57,191 nt of DNA from Flavobacterium fragile (GCF_023634865.1 NZ_JAMLJN010000012.1:1-57191); one strand, 5' to 3'; shown: positions 23,718 through 35,332, counted from the stretch's first letter. Notes: a model not told the origin generated them from the letters alone. Translations and numbers: made by a program.

Positions 23718-26090
23718 TTAAAATTTGAAATTATAAGAAACAGAAGGAACGATTCCAAAAATGGATAACTTCACAGATTCATTAAAACCAGTATCTTCGT
23801 TTTGTCTGAAAGAAATTGAAGCCGCATTATTGCGACTGTACAAATTGTAAATTCCAAAAACCCATTCACCTTTAAACCTCTTGTTTTCGTATTTTTTAGG
23901 AGTTAAGGTAGCCGAAACATCCAAACGATGATAGGTAGGAAGACGATCTTCGTTACGCGAGTTGTAACTCGGAACAGTAATGCCTTCAAAAACATATTTA
24001 CCAGTAGGAAATGTTACAGGTTGTCCTGATTGAAGAGTAAAAGCAGCACCCAAAGTCCATCTTTTATCTAATTTATAATTTCCAGTTAAGGCTAAATTAT
24101 GTGTTTTATCATAAGCAGAACGGTACCAATTGCCATTGTTAATTCCAGTTTCGATAGGGGTTCTCCCCGGAGTTTGTTGTTCAGACTTTGATAAGGTGTA
24201 AGCTACCCAACCGTTTAATCGTCCTTCATTTTTACGTAGTAATAATTCTAAACCGTAGGAACGCATTCTCCCGTTTAATATAACTTGCTCTATAGCTTCA
24301 TTTGCAATTAAGTCAGCACCATCGATGTAATCAATTCGATTTTGAACTTTTTTATAGAAGGTTTCTAACTCTAAAGTATAATCACCATCTTTAAAGTTTT
24401 TAAAATATCCCAGTGAAACTTGATCGGCTAATTGAGGTTTGATGTAATTATCGCTAGGAGTCCATACATCTAGTGGAGATGGAGATTGCGTGTTTGAAAC
24501 CAATTGCATGTACTGCACCATTCTATTATAACCTGCTTTAACAGATTGGTTTTCATTTATTTGATACGAAATTGTAAAACGTGGTTCAAAATTTGAATAG
24601 TCAGCAATTTTTTTGTTGGAACCAAAATATTCTGTTCGAATAGGAGTAGCTTTTTCATAAATTTTTAGTTCTTCATCAAAAACTACGGGTTGGTTATTTT
24701 CATAGAAATTAACGTTTGAAGTACCTATTCTGTAAAAAGAACTGAATCGTAAACCAGCCATAAACGAAATTTTATCCGTAAGGTTGTGTTCTACATCGGC
24801 ATACAATCCATTTTCTACAGCGTATTTTTTATCTAATTGTCTGAAATTAATTGATGAAGTATCATCAAGTGGTTTTATAGTACCTGGATTAATGTCATAT
24901 TTAGTGATATTTGCTCCAAAGTTGAACTTAGTTTTTTCGGAAGCATAATATTTGAAATCATATTTCAAATTGTAATTTTCAATTGTAGATTCCCAATTAA
25001 ATCCTATGAAACCTAAATCTAGTCCATAGTAATAATTGCTATAAATAAGGGATAAGTTGGAAAATAGTTTATTAGAAAATAAATGATTCCAACGCAGATT
25101 TAGAGTAGAGTTTCCGTAGATATTTCGGAAAGATTCATTTAAACTAAAAATGTCACGGCCAAAATAACCTGACAGATATAAGTTGTTGTTTTCATTCAGT
25201 TTGTAATTTAGTTTGGTATTCAAATCGTAAAAATAAGCTGAGTTTTGATTGTCAGATAACTTTAAAAATAGATGGGCATACGAACCTCTTCCGGCGATTA
25301 AAAATGAACCTTTGTCTTTTACTATAGGACCTTCAGCTAATAAACGACTCGAAATTAATCCAATTCCGCCATTCATACTGAATTTATTACTGTTTCCATC
25401 TTTTTGATATACGTCTAAAACCGCAGAAGCTCTACCTCCAAACCGAGCAGGAATTCCACCTTTGTATAATTTTAAATCTTTGATAGCATCCGCATTAAAA
25501 ACGGAAAAGAACCCAAAAACATGTGAAGTGTTATAGAGCGTAGCTTCATCTAAAAGGACTAAATTTTGATCGGCACCACCACCACGAACGTTAAAACCAG
25601 ATTGTCCTTCACCTGCATTAGTAACGCCTGGCAAAAATAAAAGCGATTTAATAATATCAACTTCCCCCATTAAAACAGGCATTTGTTTTATGGCGCTAAT
25701 TGCTAGCTTATTAACGCTCATTTCAGGTTTTTTGATGTTAGTTTTATAAGAATTCTGCGAAATGACTACTTCGTTAAGTTCTTTTCTAGTTTCTGATAAA
25801 CTAAAGTTTTTCTTTGTGTTTTCATTGATTTCAATTTCTTCTTTAATAGTTTCAAAGCCAGTATAACTAATTTGAATCGTATGTATTCCTTTTGGAAGTG
25901 TTATTGAAAAAAAACCATATTCATTAGTTGTGGTTTCTGTATTTAATTCAGGAATTACTATAGAAACACCAATTAATGTTTCATTTGTACTTGCATCGCT
26001 TACAATTCCACTAAGCGTTGCTTTATCTTGTCCAAACCCAAAAAGAGAAAAAAAGAATAAGAGTAAATAAATTTTTCGCGATTGCATCAT
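23718..26090 (-). CDS. TonB-dependent receptor with CarboxypepD-like domain
   Basis: 790 residues. Signal peptide (MMQSRKIYLLLFFFSLFGFG), then a CarboxypepD regulatory-like domain (about 24-105; ATLSGIVSDASTNETLIGVSI), a plug domain (about 115-230; VRGGGADQNLVLLDEATLY) and an outer-membrane barrel ending ...SVSYNFKF. The layout is that of receptors paired with DUF4249 lipoproteins, not a siderophore receptor. The imported substrate is not known. It starts the two-gene unit with the DUF4249 gene. Confidence 0.9.
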   Translation of the reverse strand: MMQSRKIYLLLFFFSLFGFGQDKATLSGIVSDASTNETLIGVSIVIPELNTETTTNEYGFFSITLPKGIHTIQISYTGFETIKEEIEINENTKKNFSLSETRKELNEVVISQNSYKTNIKKPEMSVNKLAISAIKQMPVLMGEVDIIKSLLFLPGVTNAGEGQSGFNVRGGGADQNLVLLDEATLYNTSHVFGFFSVFNADAIKDLKLYKGGIPARFGGRASAVLDVYQKDGNSNKFSMNGGIGLISSRLLAEGPIVKDKGSFLIAGRGSYAHLFLKLSDNQNSAYFYDLNTKLNYKLNENNNLYLSGYFGRDIFSLNESFRNIYGNSTLNLRWNHLFSNKLFSNLSLIYSNYYYGLDLGFIGFNWESTIENYNLKYDFKYYASEKTKFNFGANITKYDINPGTIKPLDDTSSINFRQLDKKYAVENGLYADVEHNLTDKISFMAGLRFSSFYRIGTSNVNFYENNQPVVFDEELKIYEKATPIRTEYFGSNKKIADYSNFEPRFTISYQINENQSVKAGYNRMVQYMQLVSNTQSPSPLDVWTPSDNYIKPQLADQVSLGYFKNFKDGDYTLELETFYKKVQNRIDYIDGADLIANEAIEQVILNGRMRSYGLELLLRKNEGRLNGWVAYTLSKSEQQTPGRTPIETGINNGNWYRSAYDKTHNLALTGNYKLDKRWTLGAAFTLQSGQPVTFPTGKYVFEGITVPSYNSRNEDRLPTYHRLDVSATLTPKKYENKRFKGEWVFGIYNLYSRNNAASISFRQNEDTGFNESVKLSIFGIVPSVSYNFKF

Positions 26091-26211
26091 TTCGGTATAG
26101 ATTTTGTACTACAAATTTCACAAAAAAACATAGCAATAGTTTAAAACATATGTTAATTTGTAATCAAAAAACATTAATTGTTATAAATTTACGACTTTCA
26201 AAATAGAACTA

Positions 26212-26883
26212 ATGAAAAATAAGGTGTTTTTATTGTTTTTTTTGTTTCAAATAATGGCAATTTTCGCTCAAAAAGATAATCCTTTTAAGAGTGCAAAGTT
26301 AAAGTTAGATTGGGATCAGCCCACAAAAAGTGAAACGAAATCTAATACGGTTACATTGCCCTATAAAAGCATATTTGATAAAGATGATAGTTATTTAAAG
26401 CGTTATTCTATTTTAAACAAAAAACAAGGAGAGGAAAGTGTTTTAGTTCAAAAAAACGAATTTAAAAATCCTGGTGAAGATATCAAACGAAAACTGAATA
26501 ATAAAGATAAAGAAATTAAACCTGAATATCGTTCTAATCAATTTTTGGGAGAATTTCGTGTGAAGACTAGGTATGTTAAGATTGTTTGTAGAGACCACGA
26601 ATATCCTGATGGTGATAGAGTTCGTCTTTTGCTTAATGAAAAAACTGTTATTTATGAAATTTTACTTGAAGCAGCTCCAAAAGAATACTATGTAGATATT
26701 TCGGATGGTTTCAATAAGTTGGATTTTGTTGCCTTAAATCAAGGTAGTTCAGGTCCTAATACAGCAGCTTTCAGTGTTTTTGATGATTCAGGAAAATTAA
26801 TTACCTCAAATGAATGGAATTTAACTACAGGAATTAAAGCTTCCATCGTGGTTATAAAGGAAGAAGAACAAAAGAAAAAATAA
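26212..26883 (+). CDS. Secreted protein of unknown function
   Basis: 223 residues. Signal peptide about 1-20 (MKNKVFLLFFLFQIMAIFA). The middle is a charged, low-complexity linker (about 50-105). A conserved-looking beta-domain follows, with a D.EYPDGDRVRLLLNEKTVI strand pair and GFNKLDFVALNQGSSGPNTAAF near 178-200. It ends in a poly-acidic/Lys tail. I do not recognise a named family. It is divergent from the DUF4249 receptor genes and followed by a strong terminator. Confidence 0.75.
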   Translation: MKNKVFLLFFLFQIMAIFAQKDNPFKSAKLKLDWDQPTKSETKSNTVTLPYKSIFDKDDSYLKRYSILNKKQGEESVLVQKNEFKNPGEDIKRKLNNKDKEIKPEYRSNQFLGEFRVKTRYVKIVCRDHEYPDGDRVRLLLNEKTVIYEILLEAAPKEYYVDISDGFNKLDFVALNQGSSGPNTAAFSVFDDSGKLITSNEWNLTTGIKASIVVIKEEEQKKK

Positions 26884-26885
26884 TA

Positions 26886-26915
26886 AAAAAAGCGACTTAT
26901 TTAAGTCGCTTTTTT
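26886..26915. terminator. Bidirectional terminator
   Basis: AAAAAAGCGACTTA and TAAGTCGCTTTTTT form a 14-bp stem with a two-base loop, between the convergent secreted-protein gene and icd. Confidence 0.95.
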
Positions 26916-26930
26916 ATATGAATCAAGATC

Positions 26931-29665
<2,735 letters not shown>

Positions 29666-29731
29666 AGTTTTAATTATAAAAGTTTGATTCAAAACAACAT
29701 ACACGTCTATCGCCAGAGGTTGGTTCAAAGT
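29666..29731 (-). promoter_or_regulatory. Structured rplS 5' leader
   Basis: About 65 bases lie between the predicted start of transcription and the rplS ATG. The leader contains CCAAC ... GTTG, CTCTGGCGATAGACGTG and GTTTTGA-A-TCAAAC segments that can pair. Ribosomal protein genes in this phylum often have autoregulatory leaders; an L19-binding leader is possible but not shown here. Confidence 0.4.
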
Positions 29732-29736
29732 AGGTG

Positions 29737-29766
29737 CAAAATTATAAAAATAATTTGAATAATCAA
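29737..29766 (-). promoter_or_regulatory. Predicted rplS promoter
   Basis: On the minus strand TTG (29766-29764), 19-bp spacer, TAATTTTG (29744-29737): a full consensus match. It shows that rplS is not transcribed only from trmD. Confidence 0.75.
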
Positions 29767-29873
29767 ATTACAGTTTCTAAAATATTTGAAAATTAGATTT
29801 TCGGATGATAAATATTCTAAATGTCAGAATATCAGAATATCGGAACTTCAGAAAATCAAAATATCAAAATCCA

Positions 29874-30554
29874 TTAATCGTTTTCCAATAAATCGGGTCT
29901 TCTGTTTTTTGTGTGTTCATACGCCATTTCTTCACGCCACTTTTCTATTTTTCCAAAGTTTCCGCTCAATAATACTTCTGGAACTTTCAATCCTTTGTAT
30001 TCGGCTGGTCTTGTATAAATAGGGGGAGATAGTAAATTATCTTGAAAACTATCTGTCAAAGCTGAGGTTTCATCACTTAAAACACCTGGAATCAATCGAA
30101 TAATCGCATCGCAAAAAACAATAGCACCAATTTCGCCACCACTTAATACATAATCACCAATCGAAATTTCACGCGTAATGTGCATATCACGTACCCTTTG
30201 ATCCACTCCTTTATAATGTCCACATAAAATGATGATGTTTTCGTACATCGAAATGGAATTGGCCATTTTTTGATTGAGCGTTTCTCCATCTGGTGTCATG
30301 TAAATGATTTCGTCGTAGGTTCTTTCGCTTTTGAGTTTCGAAATACAATCGTCGATAGGTTGCACCATCATTACCATACCGGCACCACCACCAAATTGAT
30401 AATCATCTACGCTTCTTTGTTTATTTGTAGTATAATCTCTCAAGTTATGAAAATGGACTTCTACCAATCCTTTTTGAATGGCGCGTTTCATTATCGAAGC
30501 CTCAAACGGACTTTGCATTAATTCGGGTAAAACGGTAATAATATCGATTCGCAT
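29874..30554 (-). CDS. trmD: tRNA (guanine-N1-)-methyltransferase
   Basis: 226 residues from the ATG at 30554 ([13 protein letters not shown]); the longer frame starts upstream of its -7 element (30575-30582). It methylates G37 of tRNAs with SAM and prevents frameshifting. The trefoil-knot SAM site is seen in [15 protein letters not shown] and [11 protein letters not shown]; the C-terminal domain is reduced. Gene order trmD-rplS is retained, but the upstream rpsP-rimM pair is replaced by an SDR gene. Confidence 0.97.
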   Translation of the reverse strand: MRIDIITVLPELMQSPFEASIMKRAIQKGLVEVHFHNLRDYTTNKQRSVDDYQFGGGAGMVMMVQPIDDCISKLKSERTYDEIIYMTPDGETLNQKMANSISMYENIIILCGHYKGVDQRVRDMHITREISIGDYVLSGGEIGAIVFCDAIIRLIPGVLSDETSALTDSFQDNLLSPPIYTRPAEYKGLKVPEVLLSGNFGKIEKWREEMAYEHTKNRRPDLLEND

Positions 30555-30574
30555 ATTCGTTTTTTTCAAGGCAC

Positions 30575-30582
30575 CAAAGGTA
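30575..30582 (-). promoter_or_regulatory. Predicted trmD -7 element
   Basis: On the minus strand TACCTTTG, 20 bp upstream of the chosen trmD ATG. Its position upstream of ATG 30554 but downstream of the longer start (30593) supports the shorter start. Confidence 0.55.
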
Positions 30583-30604
30583 CAAAGTTTCATGGTTTAA
30601 AAAC

Positions 30605-30640
30605 AAAAAGCGATGCTACTTCTGTAAAACATCGCTTTTT
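30605..30640 (-). terminator. Terminator of the SDR gene
   Basis: AAAAAGCGATG and CATCGCTTTTT pair around a 14-base loop, just after the SDR stop codon and before the trmD promoter. Confidence 0.85.
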
Positions 30641-30658
30641 GGTTGAATTTATTGGTTT

Positions 30659-31378
30659 TTAAGGATTTGTAGACCATAAAGAAGCATTTTTCAATAAAGC
30701 TCTTCTTGGAAGTTGTAATGCACTAACAATTAATTCTGCAAAATCTTCAGGTTGGAGTACCGTTTCAGTGGAGTCTTTGCTTGCTATTCCTAATTGAATT
30801 GACATATCCGAAGCAATGGTACTAGGTGTTAACGTGCAAACTCTGATGTTGTTTTTTCTCACTTCTTTCATTAATGATTCAGACATTCCGATTACAGCGA
30901 ATTTTGATGCAGAATACGCAGAAGTATTTGGGTTTCCGGTTAATCCAGCTGTAGACGATACGTTGAAAATATCTCCTTGGTTGTTAGCAATTAAATAAGG
31001 TAACACTTCTTTAGTTACGTAGTACATTCCTATTACATTCGTTTGAATTATCGATTGCCATTGGTTCACCTCCATATCTAAAAAGCTTCCAAAAGCAGCA
31101 ATTCCAGCATTGTTTACTAAAATATCGACGGTATTAAAAGTATTCATGATTTCTTGAATTCCTTTTTTTACTTCGTCATAATTACAGATGTCAAAAGCCG
31201 CATAGGTAGCGTTTACACCCAATGCTTTTAATTCGGCAACAGTTTCTTTTAAATTTGCTTCATTTCTTCCAGTTATGGCAACATCAATTCCTTGTTTTGC
31301 AAATGCTATAGCTGTAGCTTTTCCTAAACCTCTACTACCGCCTGTTATGATGGCTTTTTTACCTTTTAAATTTTCCAT
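30659..31378 (-). CDS. Short-chain dehydrogenase/reductase (FabG-like)
   Basis: 239 residues, the classical SDR size. Cofactor motif TGGSRGLGKA (residues 12-21), NNAGIA near 89-94, active-site Ser in SSTAG near 141 and YSASK near 155-159. It reduces a carbonyl with NAD(P)H, possibly a 3-oxoacyl-ACP, but FabG-like annotation is generic: an SDR of this type may act on other substrates. Transcribed alone with its own -7 element at 31401-31408. Confidence 0.88.
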   Translation of the reverse strand: MENLKGKKAIITGGSRGLGKATAIAFAKQGIDVAITGRNEANLKETVAELKALGVNATYAAFDICNYDEVKKGIQEIMNTFNTVDILVNNAGIAAFGSFLDMEVNQWQSIIQTNVIGMYYVTKEVLPYLIANNQGDIFNVSSTAGLTGNPNTSAYSASKFAVIGMSESLMKEVRKNNIRVCTLTPSTIASDMSIQLGIASKDSTETVLQPEDFAELIVSALQLPRRALLKNASLWSTNP

Positions 31379-31400
31379 TTTTTTTCATGATTTTAGAGCA

Positions 31401-31408
31401 CAAATTTA
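31401..31408 (-). promoter_or_regulatory. Predicted -7 element of the SDR gene
   Basis: On the minus strand TAAATTTG, 23 bp before the start codon. Confidence 0.45.
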
Positions 31409-31491
31409 CTACATAAAGATATTTTACTTGTTTTATATGATGTTAAAGATTGTTTAAATTCTTGAGGCGATTATTCCCTTGTATATCTGAA

Positions 31492-31522
31492 TTGATAGGT
31501 TCGTAATATTTTTGTAGTTTTG
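31492..31522 (+). promoter_or_regulatory. Predicted promoter of the PPIase fusion, two -7 elements
   Basis: TTG at 31492-31494 with a 20-bp spacer to TAGTTTTG (31515-31522); a second TATTTTTG (31507-31514) lies directly before it. Start codon 24 bp downstream. Confidence 0.6.
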
Positions 31523-31546
31523 CTCTTTAAATTTAATAAATAAAAA

Positions 31547-32479
31547 ATGGAAAACGGAATATACGCTAAATTTAATACTACAAAAGGTACTATTTTAGTA
31601 AAATTAACGCACGATTTAACACCAGGAACGGTTGGAAATTTCGTAGGATTAGCAGAAGGACAATTAGAAAATTCGGCTCGTCCAATGGGAAAACCATATT
31701 ATGACGGATTAAAATTTCACCGAGTAATTCCTGATTTCATGATACAAGGTGGTTGTCCTCAAGGGCAAGGAACAGGTGGACCTGGTTACAACTTTGACGA
31801 TGAGTTTCACCCAACTTTACGTCACGATGGGCCAGGAGTTTTATCGATGGCTAATGCTGGACCAGGAACTAATGGTTCTCAATTTTTCATTACCCATGTT
31901 GAAACCGCTTGGTTAGACGGAAAACACACAGTTTTTGGTCACGTTGTTGAAGGACAAGATGTGGTAGATGCAATTGCACAAGGCGACATTATCGATTCAT
32001 TAGAAATTGTAAGAGTAGGAGAAGAAGCTCAAAAATGGAATGCAATTGAAGCTTTCAGAACATTTGAAGGTTCTAGAGAGAAAAGATTAGCTGAACAAAA
32101 AAGATTAGCTGAGGAGACTTTAGAAAAATTAGCTGCTGGTTTCCAAAAAACGGAGAGTGGTTTACGTTACCAAATCATCCAAAAAGGAAATGGTACACAA
32201 GCTGAAAAAGGTAAAAAAGTATCGGTTCACTATCAAGGAGCATTAGAAAACGGACAAGTTTTTGATTCTTCATACAAAAGAAAACAACCTATTGACTTCA
32301 CTTTAGGTGTTGGTCAAGTTATCGAAGGTTGGGACGAAGGTATTGCTTTATTACAAGTAGGAGACAAAGCTCGTTTTGTAATTCCATCTTATTTAGGATA
32401 CGGTTCTAGAGGTGCTGGAGGAGTTATTCCACCAGATGCAACTTTGGTTTTTGATGTAGAATTAATGGATGTGAAGTAA
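31547..32479 (+). CDS. Cyclophilin-FKBP fusion prolyl isomerase
   Basis: 310 residues. Residues about 5-160 are a cyclophilin ([47 protein letters not shown]), about 170-200 an Ala/Glu/Lys helical linker, and about 205-310 an FKBP domain ([60 protein letters not shown]). Both domains keep their key residues, so both are probably active. Such dual-family immunophilins are known in Flavobacteria. No signal peptide, so it acts in the cytoplasm, probably on newly made proteins. Confidence 0.95.
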   Translation: MENGIYAKFNTTKGTILVKLTHDLTPGTVGNFVGLAEGQLENSARPMGKPYYDGLKFHRVIPDFMIQGGCPQGQGTGGPGYNFDDEFHPTLRHDGPGVLSMANAGPGTNGSQFFITHVETAWLDGKHTVFGHVVEGQDVVDAIAQGDIIDSLEIVRVGEEAQKWNAIEAFRTFEGSREKRLAEQKRLAEETLEKLAAGFQKTESGLRYQIIQKGNGTQAEKGKKVSVHYQGALENGQVFDSSYKRKQPIDFTLGVGQVIEGWDEGIALLQVGDKARFVIPSYLGYGSRGAGGVIPPDATLVFDVELMDVK

Positions 32480-32538
32480 TTTTTAGGATAGGTCGCGACC
32501 TGTCTGTACTTTAATAAAATAGATTTTAAACTTTGAAG

Positions 32539-32565
32539 TCCTGAGACTTTGTCTTAGGATTTTTT
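32539..32565 (+). terminator. PPIase terminator
   Basis: TCCTGAGAC and GTCTTAGGA (one mismatch) pair around TTT and are followed by six T residues. A 12-bp palindrome AGGTCGCGACCT lies just upstream (32490-32501), separate from it. Confidence 0.8.
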
Positions 32566-32606
32566 GTTTGGTATCATTTTTGTATTTTTACCAACAATTC
32601 AAGGCT

Positions 32607-33110
32607 ATGAAAACCAAAATATCTTTTTTCTTTCTTCTTTTCTCTTTGTTCTCATTAGGGCAAGTGCCGCATTGTGGGTTTGATTTTACTTCGTATTTGG
32701 TAGTAAAAGTTCATGAAGAAGGAAAATCGGATAATATTCCCGATTTGAAAATTACATTGGTTAACGAAAAAGGAGAAGAAGTTATCAACGAGAATAACAA
32801 ATATAGTTGGAAATTCGGTAACCAATCTTTGGTTTTTACCAGAAATCATTTGATAAGTAAGCCAAACGAACCTGAAAAATGGTTTTTCCCTTATGCTGGT
32901 GATACGTATTTGCTTTCGGTAACGAATACCTTTCCTGCAGAAGAATTTTATATTAAAATTCAGGATACAAAAGGAAAGTTTAAAGAACAATTAGTCCAAT
33001 TGCAAGCTTTTAATATGTATATTTTGTGTTCGAGTGAAAATGAACGCCAAGCCAGAAGTTTTGGACCTAGAAGTAATAATCCTATTGAAGTGATTTTGGA
33101 AAAGAAATAA
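32607..33110 (+). CDS. Secreted protein of unknown function
   Basis: 167 residues from the ATG at 32607 (MKTKISFFFLLFSLFSLG), which gives a clean signal peptide; the upstream in-frame extension (from 32568) lies in the terminator region. The mature protein begins QVPHCGFDFTSYLVVKVHEEG and looks like a small beta-sandwich domain with a Gly/Asp loop. I know no family. Convergent with the GreA-like gene, with a shared terminator. Confidence 0.65.
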   Translation: MKTKISFFFLLFSLFSLGQVPHCGFDFTSYLVVKVHEEGKSDNIPDLKITLVNEKGEEVINENNKYSWKFGNQSLVFTRNHLISKPNEPEKWFFPYAGDTYLLSVTNTFPAEEFYIKIQDTKGKFKEQLVQLQAFNMYILCSSENERQARSFGPRSNNPIEVILEKK

Positions 33111-33113
33111 AAA

Positions 33114-33136
33114 AAAACACCACAAAAGGGTGTTTT
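33114..33136. terminator. Bidirectional terminator
   Basis: AAAACACC and GGTGTTTT pair around a seven-base spacer (ACAAAAG), with A-rich and T-rich flanks, between convergent genes. Confidence 0.75.
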
Positions 33137-33141
33137 AACGT

Positions 33142-33516
33142 TTAGTCAATTGACTTAATTTTTAACATTTTTTTTCCGCCAGGTAAATCCCATTCGATTT
33201 CGTCGTTTTCTTTAAATCCGATTACAGCAATGCTTAAAGTAGCTAAAACAGAAACTTTTTGTTCTTTAATGTTTGCCATAGATGGTAATACGATTTGAAA
33301 TTTCATTTCTCTTTTGGTCGCTAAATCTTCAATTACTACATTGGAATTGATTTTAATGAATTTTTCCTCAACAGCATCATCTTTATGGATGGCTCCTCTT
33401 TCCAATTCTTGTTTTAAAAGCAATAGGTCTTTTGAATTGGAAACATTAATACTGTTTTTAATCATTTCACTTAAAAGATTAAAATCGTGTTTTGTAAAGT
33501 TTGGTATTGGTTTCAT
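33142..33516 (-). CDS. GreA/GreB-type C-terminal domain protein
   Basis: 124 residues, without the long N-terminal coiled coil of GreA. The C-terminal fold is recognisable from VSVLATLSIAVIGFKENDEIEWDLPGGKKMLKIKSID, the FKBP-like domain of Gre factors, as in Rnk-like proteins. It probably binds RNA polymerase in the secondary channel without cleavage activity, a regulator of transcription. It starts 6 bp after the glutamate-synthase-like gene ends. Confidence 0.8.
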   Translation of the reverse strand: MKPIPNFTKHDFNLLSEMIKNSINVSNSKDLLLLKQELERGAIHKDDAVEEKFIKINSNVVIEDLATKREMKFQIVLPSMANIKEQKVSVLATLSIAVIGFKENDEIEWDLPGGKKMLKIKSID

Positions 33517-33522
33517 ATTACT

Positions 33523-35097
33523 TTAATTTAAGAATATAGTTTCTTTATCTAATGTTTTGCTTTTTGTTTCTGAATTTGTAAAATAAATATCCTTAAAGTT
33601 TAAGTTGGTATTATAATTTACTCTTCTAAAAAAGGTTTCCGGTGTAATCTGGTCAGGCGATTCGAATCCACATGCTCCGATGAATTCGGATAAAGCTTTC
33701 AATGTGTTTTTATGGAAATTCGCCACACGAACTCGCTTATCGGTTATGTCTAAACCTTTGTAAAGTGATTTATCTTGCGTTGCAATTCCAACCGGACATT
33801 TTCCGCTATCACACTGTAATGCTTGGATACATCCTAAGGCAAACATCATTCCACGTGCGCTGTAGCAAGCATCTGCACCAAGTGAAATATTTTTAGCAAT
33901 ATCAAAAGCCGAAATAATTTTTCCAGAAGCTAAAACTTTTATTTCCTCACGTAAACCATAATCTGTTAATGATTTGTGAGCAAATACAAGCGCATCAGAT
34001 AATGCCATTCCCATGTAATCGATAAATTCTAATGGCGCTGCACCTGTTCCTCCTTCAGCACCATCAATAGTTATGAAATCAGGAAGAATATTGGTGGATA
34101 CCATAGCATCTAATATCTCTGTAAACTCTTCTTTTTTACCAATACAAATCTTAAATCCAACCGGTTTTCCATTGGCTAATGTTCGCAGTTTTTTTATGAA
34201 ATATAATAATTCTGTAGCATTAGTAAAGGCAGTATGTGCCGATGGTGAATGTACGGTGGTATGCGGTTCTAAAGCTCTAATTCGGGCAATTTCAGGAGTG
34301 TTTTTTTCGGCAGGAAGCAAACCGCCATGTCCTGGTTTTGCACCTTGTGAAAGCTTTAATTCTATCATCTTCACTTGTTCATAATTGGCTTTTTCAGTAA
34401 ATAATTCACTTGAAAAATTTCCTTTTTCATCCCTACAACCAAAATATCCTGTTCCTATTTGCCAAATCAAATCGCCTCCTTTTAAGTGGTAATCGCTAAT
34501 TCCACCTTCTCCTGTATTATGAGCAAAATTTCCCATTTTCGCACCTTCGTTTAGAGAAGAAATGGCAGTTTTACTCAGAGCACCATAACTCATGGCACTA
34601 ATATTAAAAATACTAGCACTATAAGGTTTTGTAGACTGTGAATTTCCAATGGTTACTCGGAATTGACTGAAATCATTCTTTTTTGGATAAATGGAATGCG
34701 CTGCCCATTCATATCCAATACGATTTGGCTCGTCTTGCATACCAAAAGAAATGGTTTGCTTTTCGTTTTTTGCTCTTTGATATACGATAGAACGTTGTCT
34801 TCTGTTAAACGGTTTTCCATCTAATTCTCCTTCAAAAAAGTATTGGCGAAACTCAGGACGAACCGATTCAAATAAATAACGCAAACGTCCTACTAATGGA
34901 TAATTTCTTCGTACCGAATGTTTCGCTTGAAAACTGTCAATAGTTACCAAAAGTAACATAATCAAAGGAGCTGATAAGAATACAGGGTGTACTTTGTAAT
35001 AGCTCACTAGGAAAAATGTTCCGATTAAAAAAGATAACGTGACTAACCAAATTATATGGCGTGCATATAATTTTCCCAAAAGTGTTTTTTGTGACAT
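33523..35097 (-). CDS. Glutamate-synthase-like FMN protein
   Basis: 524 residues. Two N-terminal transmembrane segments (about 13-32 and 38-54), then the FMN-binding barrel of the GltS large subunit (VHSPSAHTAF, GAEGGTGAAPLEFIDYMGMALSDAL) and a 3Fe-4S cysteine cluster CIQALQCDSGKCP near residues 423-435. The glutaminase domain and GltD partner are absent, so it is not a full glutamate synthase: it belongs to the FMN-binding glutamate-synthase family, of unknown substrate, here tied to the membrane. It has a long leader. Confidence 0.85.
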   Translation of the reverse strand: MSQKTLLGKLYARHIIWLVTLSFLIGTFFLVSYYKVHPVFLSAPLIMLLLVTIDSFQAKHSVRRNYPLVGRLRYLFESVRPEFRQYFFEGELDGKPFNRRQRSIVYQRAKNEKQTISFGMQDEPNRIGYEWAAHSIYPKKNDFSQFRVTIGNSQSTKPYSASIFNISAMSYGALSKTAISSLNEGAKMGNFAHNTGEGGISDYHLKGGDLIWQIGTGYFGCRDEKGNFSSELFTEKANYEQVKMIELKLSQGAKPGHGGLLPAEKNTPEIARIRALEPHTTVHSPSAHTAFTNATELLYFIKKLRTLANGKPVGFKICIGKKEEFTEILDAMVSTNILPDFITIDGAEGGTGAAPLEFIDYMGMALSDALVFAHKSLTDYGLREEIKVLASGKIISAFDIAKNISLGADACYSARGMMFALGCIQALQCDSGKCPVGIATQDKSLYKGLDITDKRVRVANFHKNTLKALSEFIGACGFESPDQITPETFFRRVNYNTNLNFKDIYFTNSETKSKTLDKETIFLN

Positions 35098-35175
35098 ACT
35101 ACTTTTAATTAAAAAAAATAATGATTAACAGAATTAATTCTGAATAGGATGATATAGTTTGAAATTGATAAAAAT

Positions 35176-35211
35176 CCTCCGTCTTAAAATAAAGAATAGG
35201 GTAGACGGAGG
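35176..35211 (-). promoter_or_regulatory. Terminator-like hairpin in the leader of the glutamate-synthase-like gene
   Basis: CCTCCGTCT (35176-35184) pairs with AGACGGAGG (35203-35211). On the minus strand the stem is followed by ATTTTTAT, so it looks like an intrinsic terminator placed in the 5' leader, 79 bp before the start codon; it could be an attenuator, or simply end transcripts from upstream. Confidence 0.55.
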
Positions 35212-35324
35212 CCTAATTGATAAAGGCCTTACTGTGTGAGAATACTACTTTTTTTGAAGTAGTTCTTGAAATGGAAATAATATTTGAAACGTTATATCTC
35301 AAAAGCTAGTTTTTAAATTCTGTA

Positions 35325-35332
35325 CAAAGTTA
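35325..35332 (-). promoter_or_regulatory. Possible -7 element, long leader
   Basis: On the minus strand TAACTTTG, about 228 bp before the glutamate-synthase-like start. If used, it makes a leader of more than 200 nt that includes the hairpins at 35244-35263 (ACTACTT/AAGTAGT) and 35176-35211. No -33 TTG at the right distance. Confidence 0.4.

Noticed and set aside
32490..32501. 12-bp palindrome AGGTCGCGACCT as an operator
   Set aside because: It lies just after a stop codon and upstream of a terminator, looks like the degraded centre of a common intergenic repeat, and has no promoter nearby.
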